Assembly: GCF_030064675.1 (NCBI RefSeq) | Contig: NZ_CP116413.1 | Span: forward strand, 901,001-965,000 | DNA: 64,000 nt | Reading direction: 5' to 3' | DNA from: Crossiella sp. CA-258035 | GTDB lineage: Bacteria; Actinomycetota; Actinomycetes; Mycobacteriales; Pseudonocardiaceae | Shown: positions 25,918 to 33,530 of the stretch, in pieces | Layout of the letters: each line of letters opens with the position of its first letter | How positions within the stretch are numbered: the stretch's first letter is position 1 | Program-made: the position numbers and the translations under genes | The notes under the pieces: generated by a model | What the model saw: only the letters and a program-made list of their open reading frames with translations | The model's database searches: none | What the model was told of the DNA's origin: nothing

Positions 25918-28636
25918 TGCCGAGCTTGCGGTAGGCGCTGCTCAGGTGCAGCTCCACGGTCCGGCGCACCACGAACAGCCGGGCCGCGATCTCCCGGTTG
26001 CTCAGCCCGAGCGCGGCCAGGTTGGTCACCCGCAGCTCGGTCGGCGTCAGCGACTCCAGGCCGCTGTGCGCCTGCCGCCGCGGCCGCGCGCCGGAGACCC
26101 GCAGCTCGGCCCGGATCCGCCGGTCCACCACGGTCGCCCCGCACTGCTGGGCCAGCGCCCCGGCCAGCCGCAGCTGCTCGCGGGCCTCGGCCAGCTGGTT
26201 GGTCTTGCGCAGCGCGGTGCCCAGGTCGGCCAGCGCGCGAGCCTGCTCCAGCGGGGCCTGCGCCTCGGCCAGCACCCTGGCCGCCTCGCGCAGCAGCTCC
26301 ACCGCCGCGCTGCCCCTGGCCAGCACCCCGGAGACGCGCAGCGCCGCGCCGATGGCCTGCGGACTGCCCCAGGACCTCGCCAGCGCCAGCTCCTCCATGG
26401 CCAGCGCCTTGGCCGTGCCCAGCCTGCCCAGCGCGGCCAGGCCGATCGCGGCGCCCGAGCGCCAAGGCACCACGGCCGGGTTGGACATCCGCCAGGCGTC
26501 CAGCCTGCGGCCTGCGCACAGCAGGTCCTCCACGCCTTCGGCCGCGGCGCCGGTGGCGATCCGCAGCCGTCCGCGCCCGGCCAGCAGCCAGGCCCCGGCC
26601 AGGCCGCCGGGCAGGTTGTCCGCGGCCAGCACCTCCTCGAAGAGCCGGTGCGCGCCCTCCACGTCCCCGGTCTCGGCGAGCGTGTCGGCCAACCGGGTGG
26701 CCGCGGTCACCGCGAGGCCGTGCGCGTACCGGGGGCCGAACCGGACCAGGGTGTTCAGGCAGGCGCGGGCGTCCTCCCGGCACTGGGTGAGCCTGCCCAG
26801 CCGGTAGCCCACCTCGGTGCGCACGGCCAGCGCGAACGCGGTGTCCGCGGGCGAGCTGGCCTGCTCGAACAGCAGCTCGGCCTGCCCGGCCGCGGCCTCG
26901 TTGGCCCCGGCGATGGTCAGCGCCAGCGCGGTCGCCGGGGCCAGCGAGGCCAGCGCCCAGTCCCGCACCCGGTCCCGGTCGGTCCCGGCCAGCACCGCGC
27001 GCACGCACCACAGCACCGGCGGCAGCTCCCGCTCCGGCTGCGGGGTGAGCCGGGTGGCCGCGGTGGAGGAGTGCAGCAGCGCCAGCAGCGCCTCGCCGAC
27101 CAGCAGCGCCTCGGCCACCGCCGGGTCGGCGCACTGCTCGCGCACCTCGGTGAGCACCCGCAACCCGTCCTCGTGCCTGCGGCTCAGGCACAGCAGCCCG
27201 GCCAGCTGGCGGGCGATCTCCTTGCGCTGCACCGGATCCGCGCTCACCGTCAGCGCCCTGCGCAGCGCGGCCACCGCGCCCGCCACGTCCAGGTGGCTCA
27301 GCGCCGAACCCAGCCGGACCAGGATCGCGGCCCGCTGCCGGTGGTCGAGCTGCTCGCGCAGGGCCGCGCGCAGGTAGCGCACCGCGTGCCCTGTGCGGCC
27401 GGCCGCGACCGCCTCGGTGGCGGCCAGCTCCAGCACCTGCGCCGCCCAGGACTCGCCGAGCGGCCCGGCCCGCAGCAACTCCGCGCCCACCCGCTCCGCG
27501 CCCGCGCCGCGCGCGTGCAGCAGCCGGGCCGCGCCGCCGTGCACGTGCTGGCGCGCCTCCTGGCTCAGGTCCGCGGCCGCGGCCGCCCGCACCAGCGGCT
27601 GCCGCAGCGCCACCTGGTCGCCGCGCCAGTGCAGCAGCCCGGCCTCGGTGAGCGCGTCGGCCAGCCGCGCGGCCCGGTCCGCCGGCAGGCCGCGGATGGC
27701 CCCGGCCAGGTCCAGCTCGACCTCCTCGCCGAGGGTGGCCAGCGTGCCGGCCAGCTCGCTGGCGCCCGGCCCCAGCTCGGCCAGCACCAGCCGCAGCCAG
27801 CTCACGATCTCCCCTGGCGGGCGCTCCAGCAGCGCGCGCACCGTGCTCACCGTCGGCGGCGTGCCGGACTGCCGCAGCCCGCGCAACAAGGCGTGCACCA
27901 GGAACGGGTTGCCCGCGGTGGCCGCGTGGCAGGCCGCGCCGACGCCCTCGGCCACCGGCACGCCGAGCATCGCGCCCGCGATCGTGGTCACGTCCGGGAT
28001 GGACAGTCCGTCCAGGACGATGTGGTGGGCGAACCGGCCGGCCAGGTCGGCTGGCCAGACGTCCGCGGGCGCGGTGGTGCCCAGCACCAGCACCCGTTCG
28101 CCGCCGATCCGGCGCAGCAGGTAGGCCAGCCAGCGGGCCGAGGCCGCGTCCGCCCAGTGCAGGTCGTCCACCGCGATCACCAGCGGCCGCTGCTCGCTGA
28201 GCCCGACCGCGACCCGGTACAGCTCGTCCACCGCGTCGTACGGGAGGTAGCGGGTCTCGTGCCTGCCCAGCGAGCGCACCGCGGCCGCGGGCACGCCGGC
28301 CCGGCCGCCCGCGCTCACCGAGGTCAGCTGCCGGCCCCAGTCGAGTTCATTGCTGAGCAAACGTTCGGAGAACAGCTGGCGCAGCAGGCACAACGGGAAG
28401 TCCGCCTCCCAGCGGTCCGCGCTCGCGGCCAGCACCAGGTCGCCGGCGGCCCGCGCGCGGGCCAGCACCGCCCGCAGCAGAGCGCTCTTGCCGGCCCCGG
28501 CAGGGCCGCGCAGCAGCGCGCTGGTCCCGTGGCCGGCGTGCGCCAGGGAGAGCAGCTCGTCGACCGCGTTCAGCTCGACCGCACGTCCGACGAGATCCAC
28601 CCACTCCTCTTTCTCTTCACGGGTCGCCTTCAGCAT
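25886..28636 (-). CDS. Large LuxR-family ATPase regulator (LAL type)
   Basis: The 916-residue protein has an N-terminal AAA/NB-ARC-like ATPase with Walker A RGPAGAGKSALLRAV (about 40-55) and Walker B VIAVDDLHWAD (about 155-165), a long helical TPR-like middle (about 400-830), and a C-terminal LuxR helix-turn-helix (about 850-910: LTPTELRVTNLAALGLSNREIAARL). This is the layout of LAL regulators, which often act as pathway activators of secondary metabolism or sugar use. It is divergent from the unknown operon starting at 28820, its likely target, and an inverted repeat (28748-28784) lies between. The start used is the ATG at 28636. The last 32 bases overlap the convergent cbiZ. Confidence 0.88.
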   Translation of the reverse strand: MLKATREEKEEWVDLVGRAVELNAVDELLSLAHAGHGTSALLRGPAGAGKSALLRAVLARARAAGDLVLAASADRWEADFPLCLLRQLFSERLLSNELDWGRQLTSVSAGGRAGVPAAAVRSLGRHETRYLPYDAVDELYRVAVGLSEQRPLVIAVDDLHWADAASARWLAYLLRRIGGERVLVLGTTAPADVWPADLAGRFAHHIVLDGLSIPDVTTIAGAMLGVPVAEGVGAACHAATAGNPFLVHALLRGLRQSGTPPTVSTVRALLERPPGEIVSWLRLVLAELGPGASELAGTLATLGEEVELDLAGAIRGLPADRAARLADALTEAGLLHWRGDQVALRQPLVRAAAAADLSQEARQHVHGGAARLLHARGAGAERVGAELLRAGPLGESWAAQVLELAATEAVAAGRTGHAVRYLRAALREQLDHRQRAAILVRLGSALSHLDVAGAVAALRRALTVSADPVQRKEIARQLAGLLCLSRRHEDGLRVLTEVREQCADPAVAEALLVGEALLALLHSSTAATRLTPQPERELPPVLWCVRAVLAGTDRDRVRDWALASLAPATALALTIAGANEAAAGQAELLFEQASSPADTAFALAVRTEVGYRLGRLTQCREDARACLNTLVRFGPRYAHGLAVTAATRLADTLAETGDVEGAHRLFEEVLAADNLPGGLAGAWLLAGRGRLRIATGAAAEGVEDLLCAGRRLDAWRMSNPAVVPWRSGAAIGLAALGRLGTAKALAMEELALARSWGSPQAIGAALRVSGVLARGSAAVELLREAARVLAEAQAPLEQARALADLGTALRKTNQLAEAREQLRLAGALAQQCGATVVDRRIRAELRVSGARPRRQAHSGLESLTPTELRVTNLAALGLSNREIAARLFVVRRTVELHLSSAYRKLGISSRTELPRP

Positions 28637-28747
28637 GGTCGCCCGATCCTCACTCAGGTTGACCCGATTGAGCGATACCCCCCGTGATCTGTCCTACCGG
28701 GAGCACGGCGAACCACAAACCTTTCGGACCCTGCCGAGAGGCCGCGG

Positions 28748-28784
28748 GTTCGTTCAATGAGCAGGCTCGGCAACGGAAACGAAC
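28748..28784. promoter_or_regulatory. Inverted repeat in the LAL/operon divergent region
   Basis: GTTCGTT (28748-28754) and AACGAAC (28778-28784) form a perfect seven-base inverted repeat with a 23-base spacer, 36 to 72 bases upstream of the operon start at 28820 and 112 or more bases upstream of the LAL start. It could be a site for the LAL protein or a promoter-proximal operator. The long spacer makes this tentative. Confidence 0.35.
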
Positions 28785-28819
28785 GAGTGACCACGGCTGA
28801 GTGAACGGGGAGGTCCGAA

Positions 28820-29518
28820 GTGGCCGGATCAACACTGCGCCTGCGCGGCCCGAGCGGGCGGGCGGTGACCGTGCGGCTGCCGGACGCGGCCAGGGTGACC
28901 TCGGTCGCCGCGGAGGTGCGCTTCGCCGGTGGCGTGTACAGCCGGGGCTTCCAGATCGGCCCGCGCGGCTACCACGAGTTCGCCTGCCGGGAGGTGCTGC
29001 CGGCCACCGCGGCGCACCGGTTCCCGGCCGCCGGGCGGGAGGTGGTGGCCGCGGCCACCGCGGACGGCGACACCACCGTGGTCAGCTGGCTCGGTCCGTT
29101 CCACGAGCTGCTCACCGTCTTCAGCGGCCCGGCGCCGAGCCGGGAGACCCTGCTCGCGCTGTTCAACGGCCTCGACCTGGACGACCGGCCGGCGGGCCTG
29201 CGGGTGCGCGCCGCGGTCGGGCAGGTGCTGGAGCGGATCACGCTCACCGTGCACGGTCGCGGCACGGTGACCATCCCCGGCCCGGAGACCGCCCGCCAGG
29301 TGCTGCCCAAGCACCGCGGCGCGGCCACCCCCGGCGGCGAGCTGTGGCGGCTGGCGCTGCCCGGCCGGAAAGGTTCCCCGGACGCCAGGGACTACCTGTT
29401 CGTGCTGGCCGGACCGCGCGGCGCGGCCGAGGTGCAGCTGAGCCGGGACACCGGGGTGAGCACCGGTGAGCTGCTCGACTGGGTGGCCGGACTCGACGTG
29501 GCCTGGGCCGGTCGCTGA
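28820..29518 (+). CDS. Protein of unknown function, first gene of a thiol-related operon
   Basis: The GTG at 28820 has GGAGGTCC seven bases upstream and gives 232 residues. There is no signal peptide and no membrane segment. The sequence suggests mostly beta strands: LRLRGPSGRAVTVRLP, RFAGGVYSRGFQIGPRGYHEFA, TVVSWLGPFHELLTVFSG, ITLTVHGRGTVTIPG. I do not recognise a family. It is followed by a thioredoxin-like gene (stop/start overlap TGATG), a Tat-exported protein and two membrane proteins, so it belongs to that operon and may be a cytosolic partner. Confidence 0.65.
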   Translation: MAGSTLRLRGPSGRAVTVRLPDAARVTSVAAEVRFAGGVYSRGFQIGPRGYHEFACREVLPATAAHRFPAAGREVVAAATADGDTTVVSWLGPFHELLTVFSGPAPSRETLLALFNGLDLDDRPAGLRVRAAVGQVLERITLTVHGRGTVTIPGPETARQVLPKHRGAATPGGELWRLALPGRKGSPDARDYLFVLAGPRGAAEVQLSRDTGVSTGELLDWVAGLDVAWAGR

Positions 29519-30000
29519 TGGACCCGGTGCTCGCCCTGCTGGTCCTGGCCTGGCTGGCGATCGCGCTGCTGTACCTGGGCCTGGCCGCGGTGCTGCGCGA
29601 GGTGCGGCTGCTCCGCCGCCAGCTCACCGCCCGCCAGGCCACCGGCGCGGACCTGGCCGAACTGCGCCTGCCCACTTCCGTCACCGACCGCTTCGACGGC
29701 CCGCGCACGGTGCTGGTCGCCGACTCCGGCTGCCCGCTGTGCCAGTTCGCCGCCGCTGAGCTGGCCCGGCACGCCGACCGCCCGGTGCTGCTGACCTACG
29801 AGGACGCCGCCGCCTGGCCGGACCTGCCCGCCACCGTCGAGCTGGTCACCGACCGCGCGGCCTGGCAGGCCCTGGCCCACCTCAACCCGCCGATGCTGCT
29901 GTCGGTGACCGCCGACGGCCGGATCGACTCCCTGGTCCTGCCCACCTCCGCCGCGGACGTCCGCCGCGCGCTGCACACCCCGGAAAGGCAGCCGTCATGA
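29518..30000 (+). CDS. Membrane-anchored thioredoxin-like protein (MauD/TlpA-like)
   Basis: The 160-residue protein has one N-terminal membrane helix (about 5-25) with a basic stop (REVRLLRRQL), then a thioredoxin-like domain (about 60-150) with VLVADSGCPLCQFAAAEL. The CPLC pair is a thiol-disulfide site. The arrangement resembles MauD- and TlpA-type proteins, which face the outside of the cell and assist disulfide formation or metal and cofactor maturation. The next gene, which overlaps by four bases, codes for an exported six-cysteine protein that could be its client. Family assignment is from motif and topology only. Confidence 0.68.
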   Translation: MDPVLALLVLAWLAIALLYLGLAAVLREVRLLRRQLTARQATGADLAELRLPTSVTDRFDGPRTVLVADSGCPLCQFAAAELARHADRPVLLTYEDAAAWPDLPATVELVTDRAAWQALAHLNPPMLLSVTADGRIDSLVLPTSAADVRRALHTPERQPS

Positions 30001-30524
30001 CCCCGCGCCTGGACCACATCCCACACGCCGACGCCACCCCGGCCACTTACTCGGCCACCAGCGGCCTGCGCGCCCTGGACACCAGGGCCAGCCGCCGCGG
30101 CGTGCTGCGCGGCGTCGCGCTGTCCGCGCTGACCCTGGGCACGCTGTCGCTGACCTGGCGCACCGCGAGCGCGGAAACCGGCCCCGGCGGCCTGGAAGGC
30201 TGGGACCGCAACGACTGCAAGGACGCTTACCCGGACGGCTACTACGAGTCCCCGGACACCGGCGGCCGGTACCGCACCGCGCCCGCGGCCTGCTTCGGCG
30301 GCGAGTTCCGCTCCAGCGAGTACTGCGCGAACGGCTGGCACCGCGCGGACACCGAGGGCGGGCAGACCTACGGCACGGTGAGCAGCTCCTGCAACGGCAA
30401 GAACGCGTGGAAGTGGCGCACGCCCGACGGCCGGGTGTACCGGTGCTCCGACGGGAACCTCACGGTGACCAGGAGCGGCACCACGAACACCTACTTCACG
30501 ATCTGCCGCGCCCTGGTGCGATGA
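29997..30524 (+). CDS. Tat-exported small cysteine-rich protein
   Basis: The 175-residue protein has a twin-arginine signal: ASRRGVLRGVALSALTLGTLSL (about residues 31-52), ending near TASAET. The mature part (about 115 residues) has six Cys (NDC, AAC, EYC, SSC, YRC, TIC), enough for three disulfides, and many Gly, Asp and Tyr. Tat export suggests folding, or cofactor loading, before export. I do not recognise the family. It begins with a four-base overlap with the thioredoxin-like gene. The set resembles, in logic, export systems that mature a redox protein such as methylamine dehydrogenase light chain, but no similarity to that protein is shown. Confidence 0.7.
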   Translation: MTPRLDHIPHADATPATYSATSGLRALDTRASRRGVLRGVALSALTLGTLSLTWRTASAETGPGGLEGWDRNDCKDAYPDGYYESPDTGGRYRTAPAACFGGEFRSSEYCANGWHRADTEGGQTYGTVSSSCNGKNAWKWRTPDGRVYRCSDGNLTVTRSGTTNTYFTICRALVR

Positions 30525-30542
30525 GCGGGAAACCGGCCGCCC

Positions 30543-30707
30543 GTGACCTCCGCTGATCGGGCGGCCCGCCGCTGGCACCCCCTCACCACCGCCACCTTCC
30601 TCGCCCTCGCCGCGCTGGCCGGGATCGCGCTCGACCCCGGCGGCCCCGGCTGGTCCTGGCTGGTGCTCGGCGCCGCCGCCGGTTTCGCGGTCAGCGGCTC
30701 CACCTGA
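30543..30707 (+). CDS. Small two-helix membrane protein
   Basis: A 54-residue open reading frame from a GTG at 30543 ends in TGA at 30705-30707. It has a short basic start (RAARRW) and two hydrophobic segments: TTATFLALAALAGIAL and WSWLVLGAAAGFAV, separated by DPGGPG. This is the pattern of a small helical hairpin membrane protein. It is 18 bases after the Tat protein gene and 18 bases before the next start, so it fits neatly in the operon. There is no strong ribosome-binding site, and no family is known to me, so the call is tentative. Confidence 0.5.
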   Translation: MTSADRAARRWHPLTTATFLALAALAGIALDPGGPGWSWLVLGAAAGFAVSGST

Positions 30708-30725
30708 AGCCGGAACTCGGCCGCG

Positions 30726-31274
30726 GTGCTGAGCTCGCCGGTCTGGCGGGGTGTCGCGCCCTTCGCGTTCGCGGGGGGACTGTTGCTCGGCGGGGTGCTG
30801 AGCGCCTTCGGGGTGCTGCTGCTCGGTTCGGTGTTGCGGCCGCTGGTACCGCCGCTCCTGGTGTCCGCGCTGGTCTGTGCCTGGCTGGCGGTGCTGGTGG
30901 CGCGGGAGTTCGCCCTGCTGCACTTTCCGTTGCCGCAGAACGCGCGGCTGGTGCCGGAGACGGTGTTCCGGCACGGCCCGGTGTTCGGCCCGCTCCAGTT
31001 CGGACTGGAGATGGGCACCGGCGTGCGCACCTACGTCACCAGCGGCCTGCCCTACGCGCTGCTGCCACTGATCGCGTTCCTGGCCGGTCCGGGGTCCGCG
31101 CTGCTGGCGGGGCTGGCGTTCGGGGCCGGGCGGGCCGTGATGACCTTCGGGGTGCTGCGGCACGGTCCGCCCGGCGCCTGGGACGCGGCCTGGCTGCGGC
31201 ACCCCCGGCTGCTCGCCGCGCTGCTCTGCCTGGCCTTCGCGCTGGCTCAGGCCAGCGTGATCGTCGGTCCCTGA
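30726..31274 (+). CDS. Multi-pass membrane protein of the thiol-related operon
   Basis: The 182-residue protein (GTG start) has about five predicted membrane segments, including FAGGLLLGGVLSAFGVLLLG, LVSALVCAWLAVLVA, LPYALLPLIAFLAG and LAALLCLAFALAQ. A conserved-looking central loop with PQNARLVPETVF and FGPLQFGLEMGTGVRTYV lies between segments two and three. It could be a MauE-like or DsbB-like partner of the thioredoxin-like protein, but there is no obvious Cys pair (one Cys in VCAWL, one in LLCL). The function is unknown. It converges on selD, overlapping it by 28 bases. Confidence 0.65.
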   Translation: MLSSPVWRGVAPFAFAGGLLLGGVLSAFGVLLLGSVLRPLVPPLLVSALVCAWLAVLVAREFALLHFPLPQNARLVPETVFRHGPVFGPLQFGLEMGTGVRTYVTSGLPYALLPLIAFLAGPGSALLAGLAFGAGRAVMTFGVLRHGPPGAWDAAWLRHPRLLAALLCLAFALAQASVIVGP

Positions 31275-32218
31275 GCCGGCACCAGCTCGCCGATCACCGG
31301 CGCGCCGGGCACCTCGCCGGCGACCAGCAGGCCGCCGGAGGTCTGCGCGTCGGCCAGCAGCAGAGCGTCCACTTCGGACAGTCCGGCCAGCTCGGCGTGC
31401 GGGCGCACCCAGTCCAGGTTCCGCCGGGTGCCGCCGCTGACGAACCCGGCCTCGGCGGCGGCGCGCGCGCCCTCCAGGTAGGGCACCGCCTTCGGGTCCA
31501 GCACCGCGGTGACGCCGCTGGCGCGGGCCAGCTTGTGCAGGTGGCCGAGCAGGCCGAAGCCGGTCACGTCGGTGGCGCACCGGGCACCGCAGGCCACCGC
31601 GGCCTCGGCGGCCCGGTCGTTCAGCGTGATCATGGTGGCGACGGCCTCCGGGAAGACCTCGCCGGTGCGCTTGTGCCGGGTGTTGAGCACCCCGGTGCCC
31701 AGCGGCTTGGTCAGCGACAGCGGCAGGCCGGGCCGCCCGGCGTCGTTGCGCAGCATGCGGTCCAGCTCGACCAGCCCGGTCACCGCGAGCCCGTACTTGG
31801 GGTCGGCGTCGTCGATGCTGTGCCCGCCGCCGATCGGGCAACCGGCCCGCGTGGCCACCTCCGCGCCGCCGCGCAGCACCTCGGCGGCCAGCTCCATCGG
31901 CAGCAGTTCGCGCGGCCAGGCCAGCAGGTTCACCGCCAGCACCGGGCGGCCGCCCATCGCGTAGACGTCGGAGAGCGCGTTGGCCGCGGCGATCCGGCCC
32001 CAGTCCGCCGCGTCGTCCACCACCGGGGTGAAGAAGTCGGTGGTCAGCACCAGGCCCCGGGTGTCATCGAGCCTGCGCACCGCCGCGTCGTCGCCGTTCT
32101 CCGCGCCCACCACCAAGTCCGGTTGCGCACCGGTCAAACCGGTGAGCAGCGGTTCAAGCTCGCCGGGCGGGATCTTGCAGGCGCAGCCGCCGCCGCGGGC
32201 GTACTCGGTGAGCCTCAT
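31247..32218 (-). CDS. selD: Selenide, water dikinase (selenophosphate synthetase)
   Basis: The ATG at 32218 gives 323 residues. It begins LTEYARGGGCACKIPP, with the catalytic Cys and Lys of SelD; there is Cys, not selenocysteine, in the active position. Later motifs are NGDDAAV, TTDFFTPVVDD, ANALSDVYAMGG, CPIGGGHSIDD and TDVTGFGLLGHL. SelD makes selenophosphate from selenide and ATP for selenocysteine or selenouridine. No selA, selB or tRNA-Sec is in the window, so the user of selenophosphate must be elsewhere. The start overlaps the MaoC stop by four bases, so the two are translationally coupled. Confidence 0.9.
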   Translation of the reverse strand: MRLTEYARGGGCACKIPPGELEPLLTGLTGAQPDLVVGAENGDDAAVRRLDDTRGLVLTTDFFTPVVDDAADWGRIAAANALSDVYAMGGRPVLAVNLLAWPRELLPMELAAEVLRGGAEVATRAGCPIGGGHSIDDADPKYGLAVTGLVELDRMLRNDAGRPGLPLSLTKPLGTGVLNTRHKRTGEVFPEAVATMITLNDRAAEAAVACGARCATDVTGFGLLGHLHKLARASGVTAVLDPKAVPYLEGARAAAEAGFVSGGTRRNLDWVRPHAELAGLSEVDALLLADAQTSGGLLVAGEVPGAPVIGELVPAQGPTITLA

Positions 32219-32658
32219 GACCTGGTGCCGAACATGCCGGTGAACGCGGCCCGCATGACCAGGTCCTCGTCGCGGAACAACCGGCCGATCATCTGCACCA
32301 GGCCCAGCCCCTCGCGGCTGGCCGACCGGCGCGCGGAGACCACCTCCAGCTCGCTGCGCAGCACGTCGCCCGGGAACACCGGCTTGGACCAGGACAGCTC
32401 GGTGAGACCGGGCGAGCCCTGCGAGGTGGAGCCGGTCAGCACGTGGTCCACGTAGGACCGCATCCACAGCGAGCCGGTGTACCAGCCGGAGGCGCACAGC
32501 CCGCCCAGCACCGAGGCCGCCCCCGCCGCCTCGTCCAGGTGGAAGGGCTGCGGGTCGAAGCGTTCGGCGAAGGCCAGCATCTCGTCCTTGTCGATCACGA
32601 TCTGCCCGAGTGGGATGATCCGTCCGGGAGTGAGGTCCTCGTACGCGATGGCCACCAT
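32215..32658 (-). CDS. MaoC-like hot-dog dehydratase
   Basis: The 147-residue protein has a MaoC-like fold: YEDLTPGRIIPLGQIVI, DEMLAFAERFDPQPFHLDEAAG with the hydratase Asp and His, and the CASGWYTGSLWM region. The C-terminal part has KPVFPGDVLRSELEVVSAR, typical of MaoC and FkbR2-like enzymes. It probably hydrates or dehydrates an enoyl-CoA. The coupling with selD by a four-base overlap is unusual; no functional link is known to me. The start region and 98-base leader separate it from the divergent YbaB-like gene. Confidence 0.82.
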   Translation of the reverse strand: MVAIAYEDLTPGRIIPLGQIVIDKDEMLAFAERFDPQPFHLDEAAGAASVLGGLCASGWYTGSLWMRSYVDHVLTGSTSQGSPGLTELSWSKPVFPGDVLRSELEVVSARRSASREGLGLVQMIGRLFRDEDLVMRAAFTGMFGTRS

Positions 32659-32756
32659 GTCAATGATCGTCGCACCGAATTCACCCGGAACGAGGGGAAC
32701 CGAGTGGGGCGTTCGGCCGTCAAAGGGGTGACCTGCGTCCCACCCATGGAGGTCTC

Positions 32757-33188
32757 GTGCCGACCGACCACAAGGCCCAGGTGGCCGAACTGATCGCCGA
32801 CTACCGGCGCAGCCGGGACCAGCTCGGCACCGTGCAGCGCGCCTTCCGCGAGGTCAGGGAGAGCGCCAGCAGCGAGGACGGCGTGGTCACGGTCACCGTC
32901 GGGCCCCGCGGCACCCTGCTCGACCTGCGCATCACCGAGCAGGCGTACCAGCGCTACCGGGCCGCTGAGCTGGCTGCGCTGGTGCTGGAGGTGACCGCAG
33001 CGGCGGCTGAGCTGGCCGCGGCCAGCGCCCAGCGCGCGCTCGCCCCGCTGCTGCCGGCCGACGCCGATCCGCAGGCCGTGCTGGACGGCAGCGGCGACCT
33101 CACCACGGGAGAGCTGAACCTGCGGGCGCGGCAGGCCGATGAGGACTTCGAACAGCAGAACTGGCTGCGTGCGGGAGGCGAGCGGTGA
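32757..33188 (+). CDS. YbaB/EbfC-like nucleoid or ESX-associated protein
   Basis: The GTG at 32757 has GGAGGTCTC upstream and gives 143 residues. The central domain (about 30-110) follows the YbaB/EbfC pattern with VTVTVGPRGTLLDLRI and a helix rich in Ala. YbaB proteins are small dimeric DNA-binding proteins, but in Pseudonocardiales such genes often open ESX effector operons. It is first in a set with a WXG100 protein, a TNT-domain effector and a small gene, with a four-base overlap to the next gene. A role in secretion or regulation of the effector is inferred from this arrangement. Confidence 0.72.
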   Translation: MPTDHKAQVAELIADYRRSRDQLGTVQRAFREVRESASSEDGVVTVTVGPRGTLLDLRITEQAYQRYRAAELAALVLEVTAAAAELAAASAQRALAPLLPADADPQAVLDGSGDLTTGELNLRARQADEDFEQQNWLRAGGER

Positions 33189-33493
33189 GCGGGTTCCGGA
33201 CCGAACACGAGCGGCTCAGCCGGGCCGCCGGTGACTTCGACGACTACCGCGAGCGGGCCGAGGCGATCGCCAAGGCGCTGACCGCGAAGCTGGCCGAGCT
33301 CGGCGAGTGCTGGGGCTCGGACGCGGTGGGCCGCAGCTTCGCCAGGACGCACGTGCCAGGGGCGACCAAGACCCAGCAGCGGCTCGGCGAGCTGCCCGGC
33401 GAGCTGGCCGAGGTCGGCGGCAAGTTCGCCAAGACCGCCGAGGAGTACCGGAGCACCGAGCAGGACAACGAGCTGGGGCTGCGCCGGAGCTGA
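33185..33493 (+). CDS. WXG100 family protein
   Basis: The 102-residue protein has the size and shape of WXG100 (EsxA-like) proteins: an N-terminal helix, a turn with ECWGSDAVG (WG signature near residue 43) and a second helix ending in a C-terminal YRSTEQDNELG, which resembles the YxxxD/E secretion signal. WXG100 proteins are ESX substrates or partners that guide effectors out of the cell. It overlaps the YbaB-like gene by four bases and precedes the TNT effector by 37 bases. Confidence 0.82.
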   Translation: MSGFRTEHERLSRAAGDFDDYRERAEAIAKALTAKLAELGECWGSDAVGRSFARTHVPGATKTQQRLGELPGELAEVGGKFAKTAEEYRSTEQDNELGLRRS

Positions 33494-33530
33494 CGGGCTT
33501 GGCGAGTCGGGGAAGTCGGGGAGAGGACGT

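Noticed and set aside
25946-28687. 913-codon plus-strand frame opposite the LAL regulator
   Set aside because: Gln/Arg/Pro/His-rich shadow with no motif; the minus strand has Walker and LuxR motifs.
30491-31030. 179-codon minus-strand frame opposite the membrane protein at 30726
   Set aside because: It has a Ser/Pro/Ala-biased composition and no domain; the plus strand gives a consistent membrane protein in an operon.
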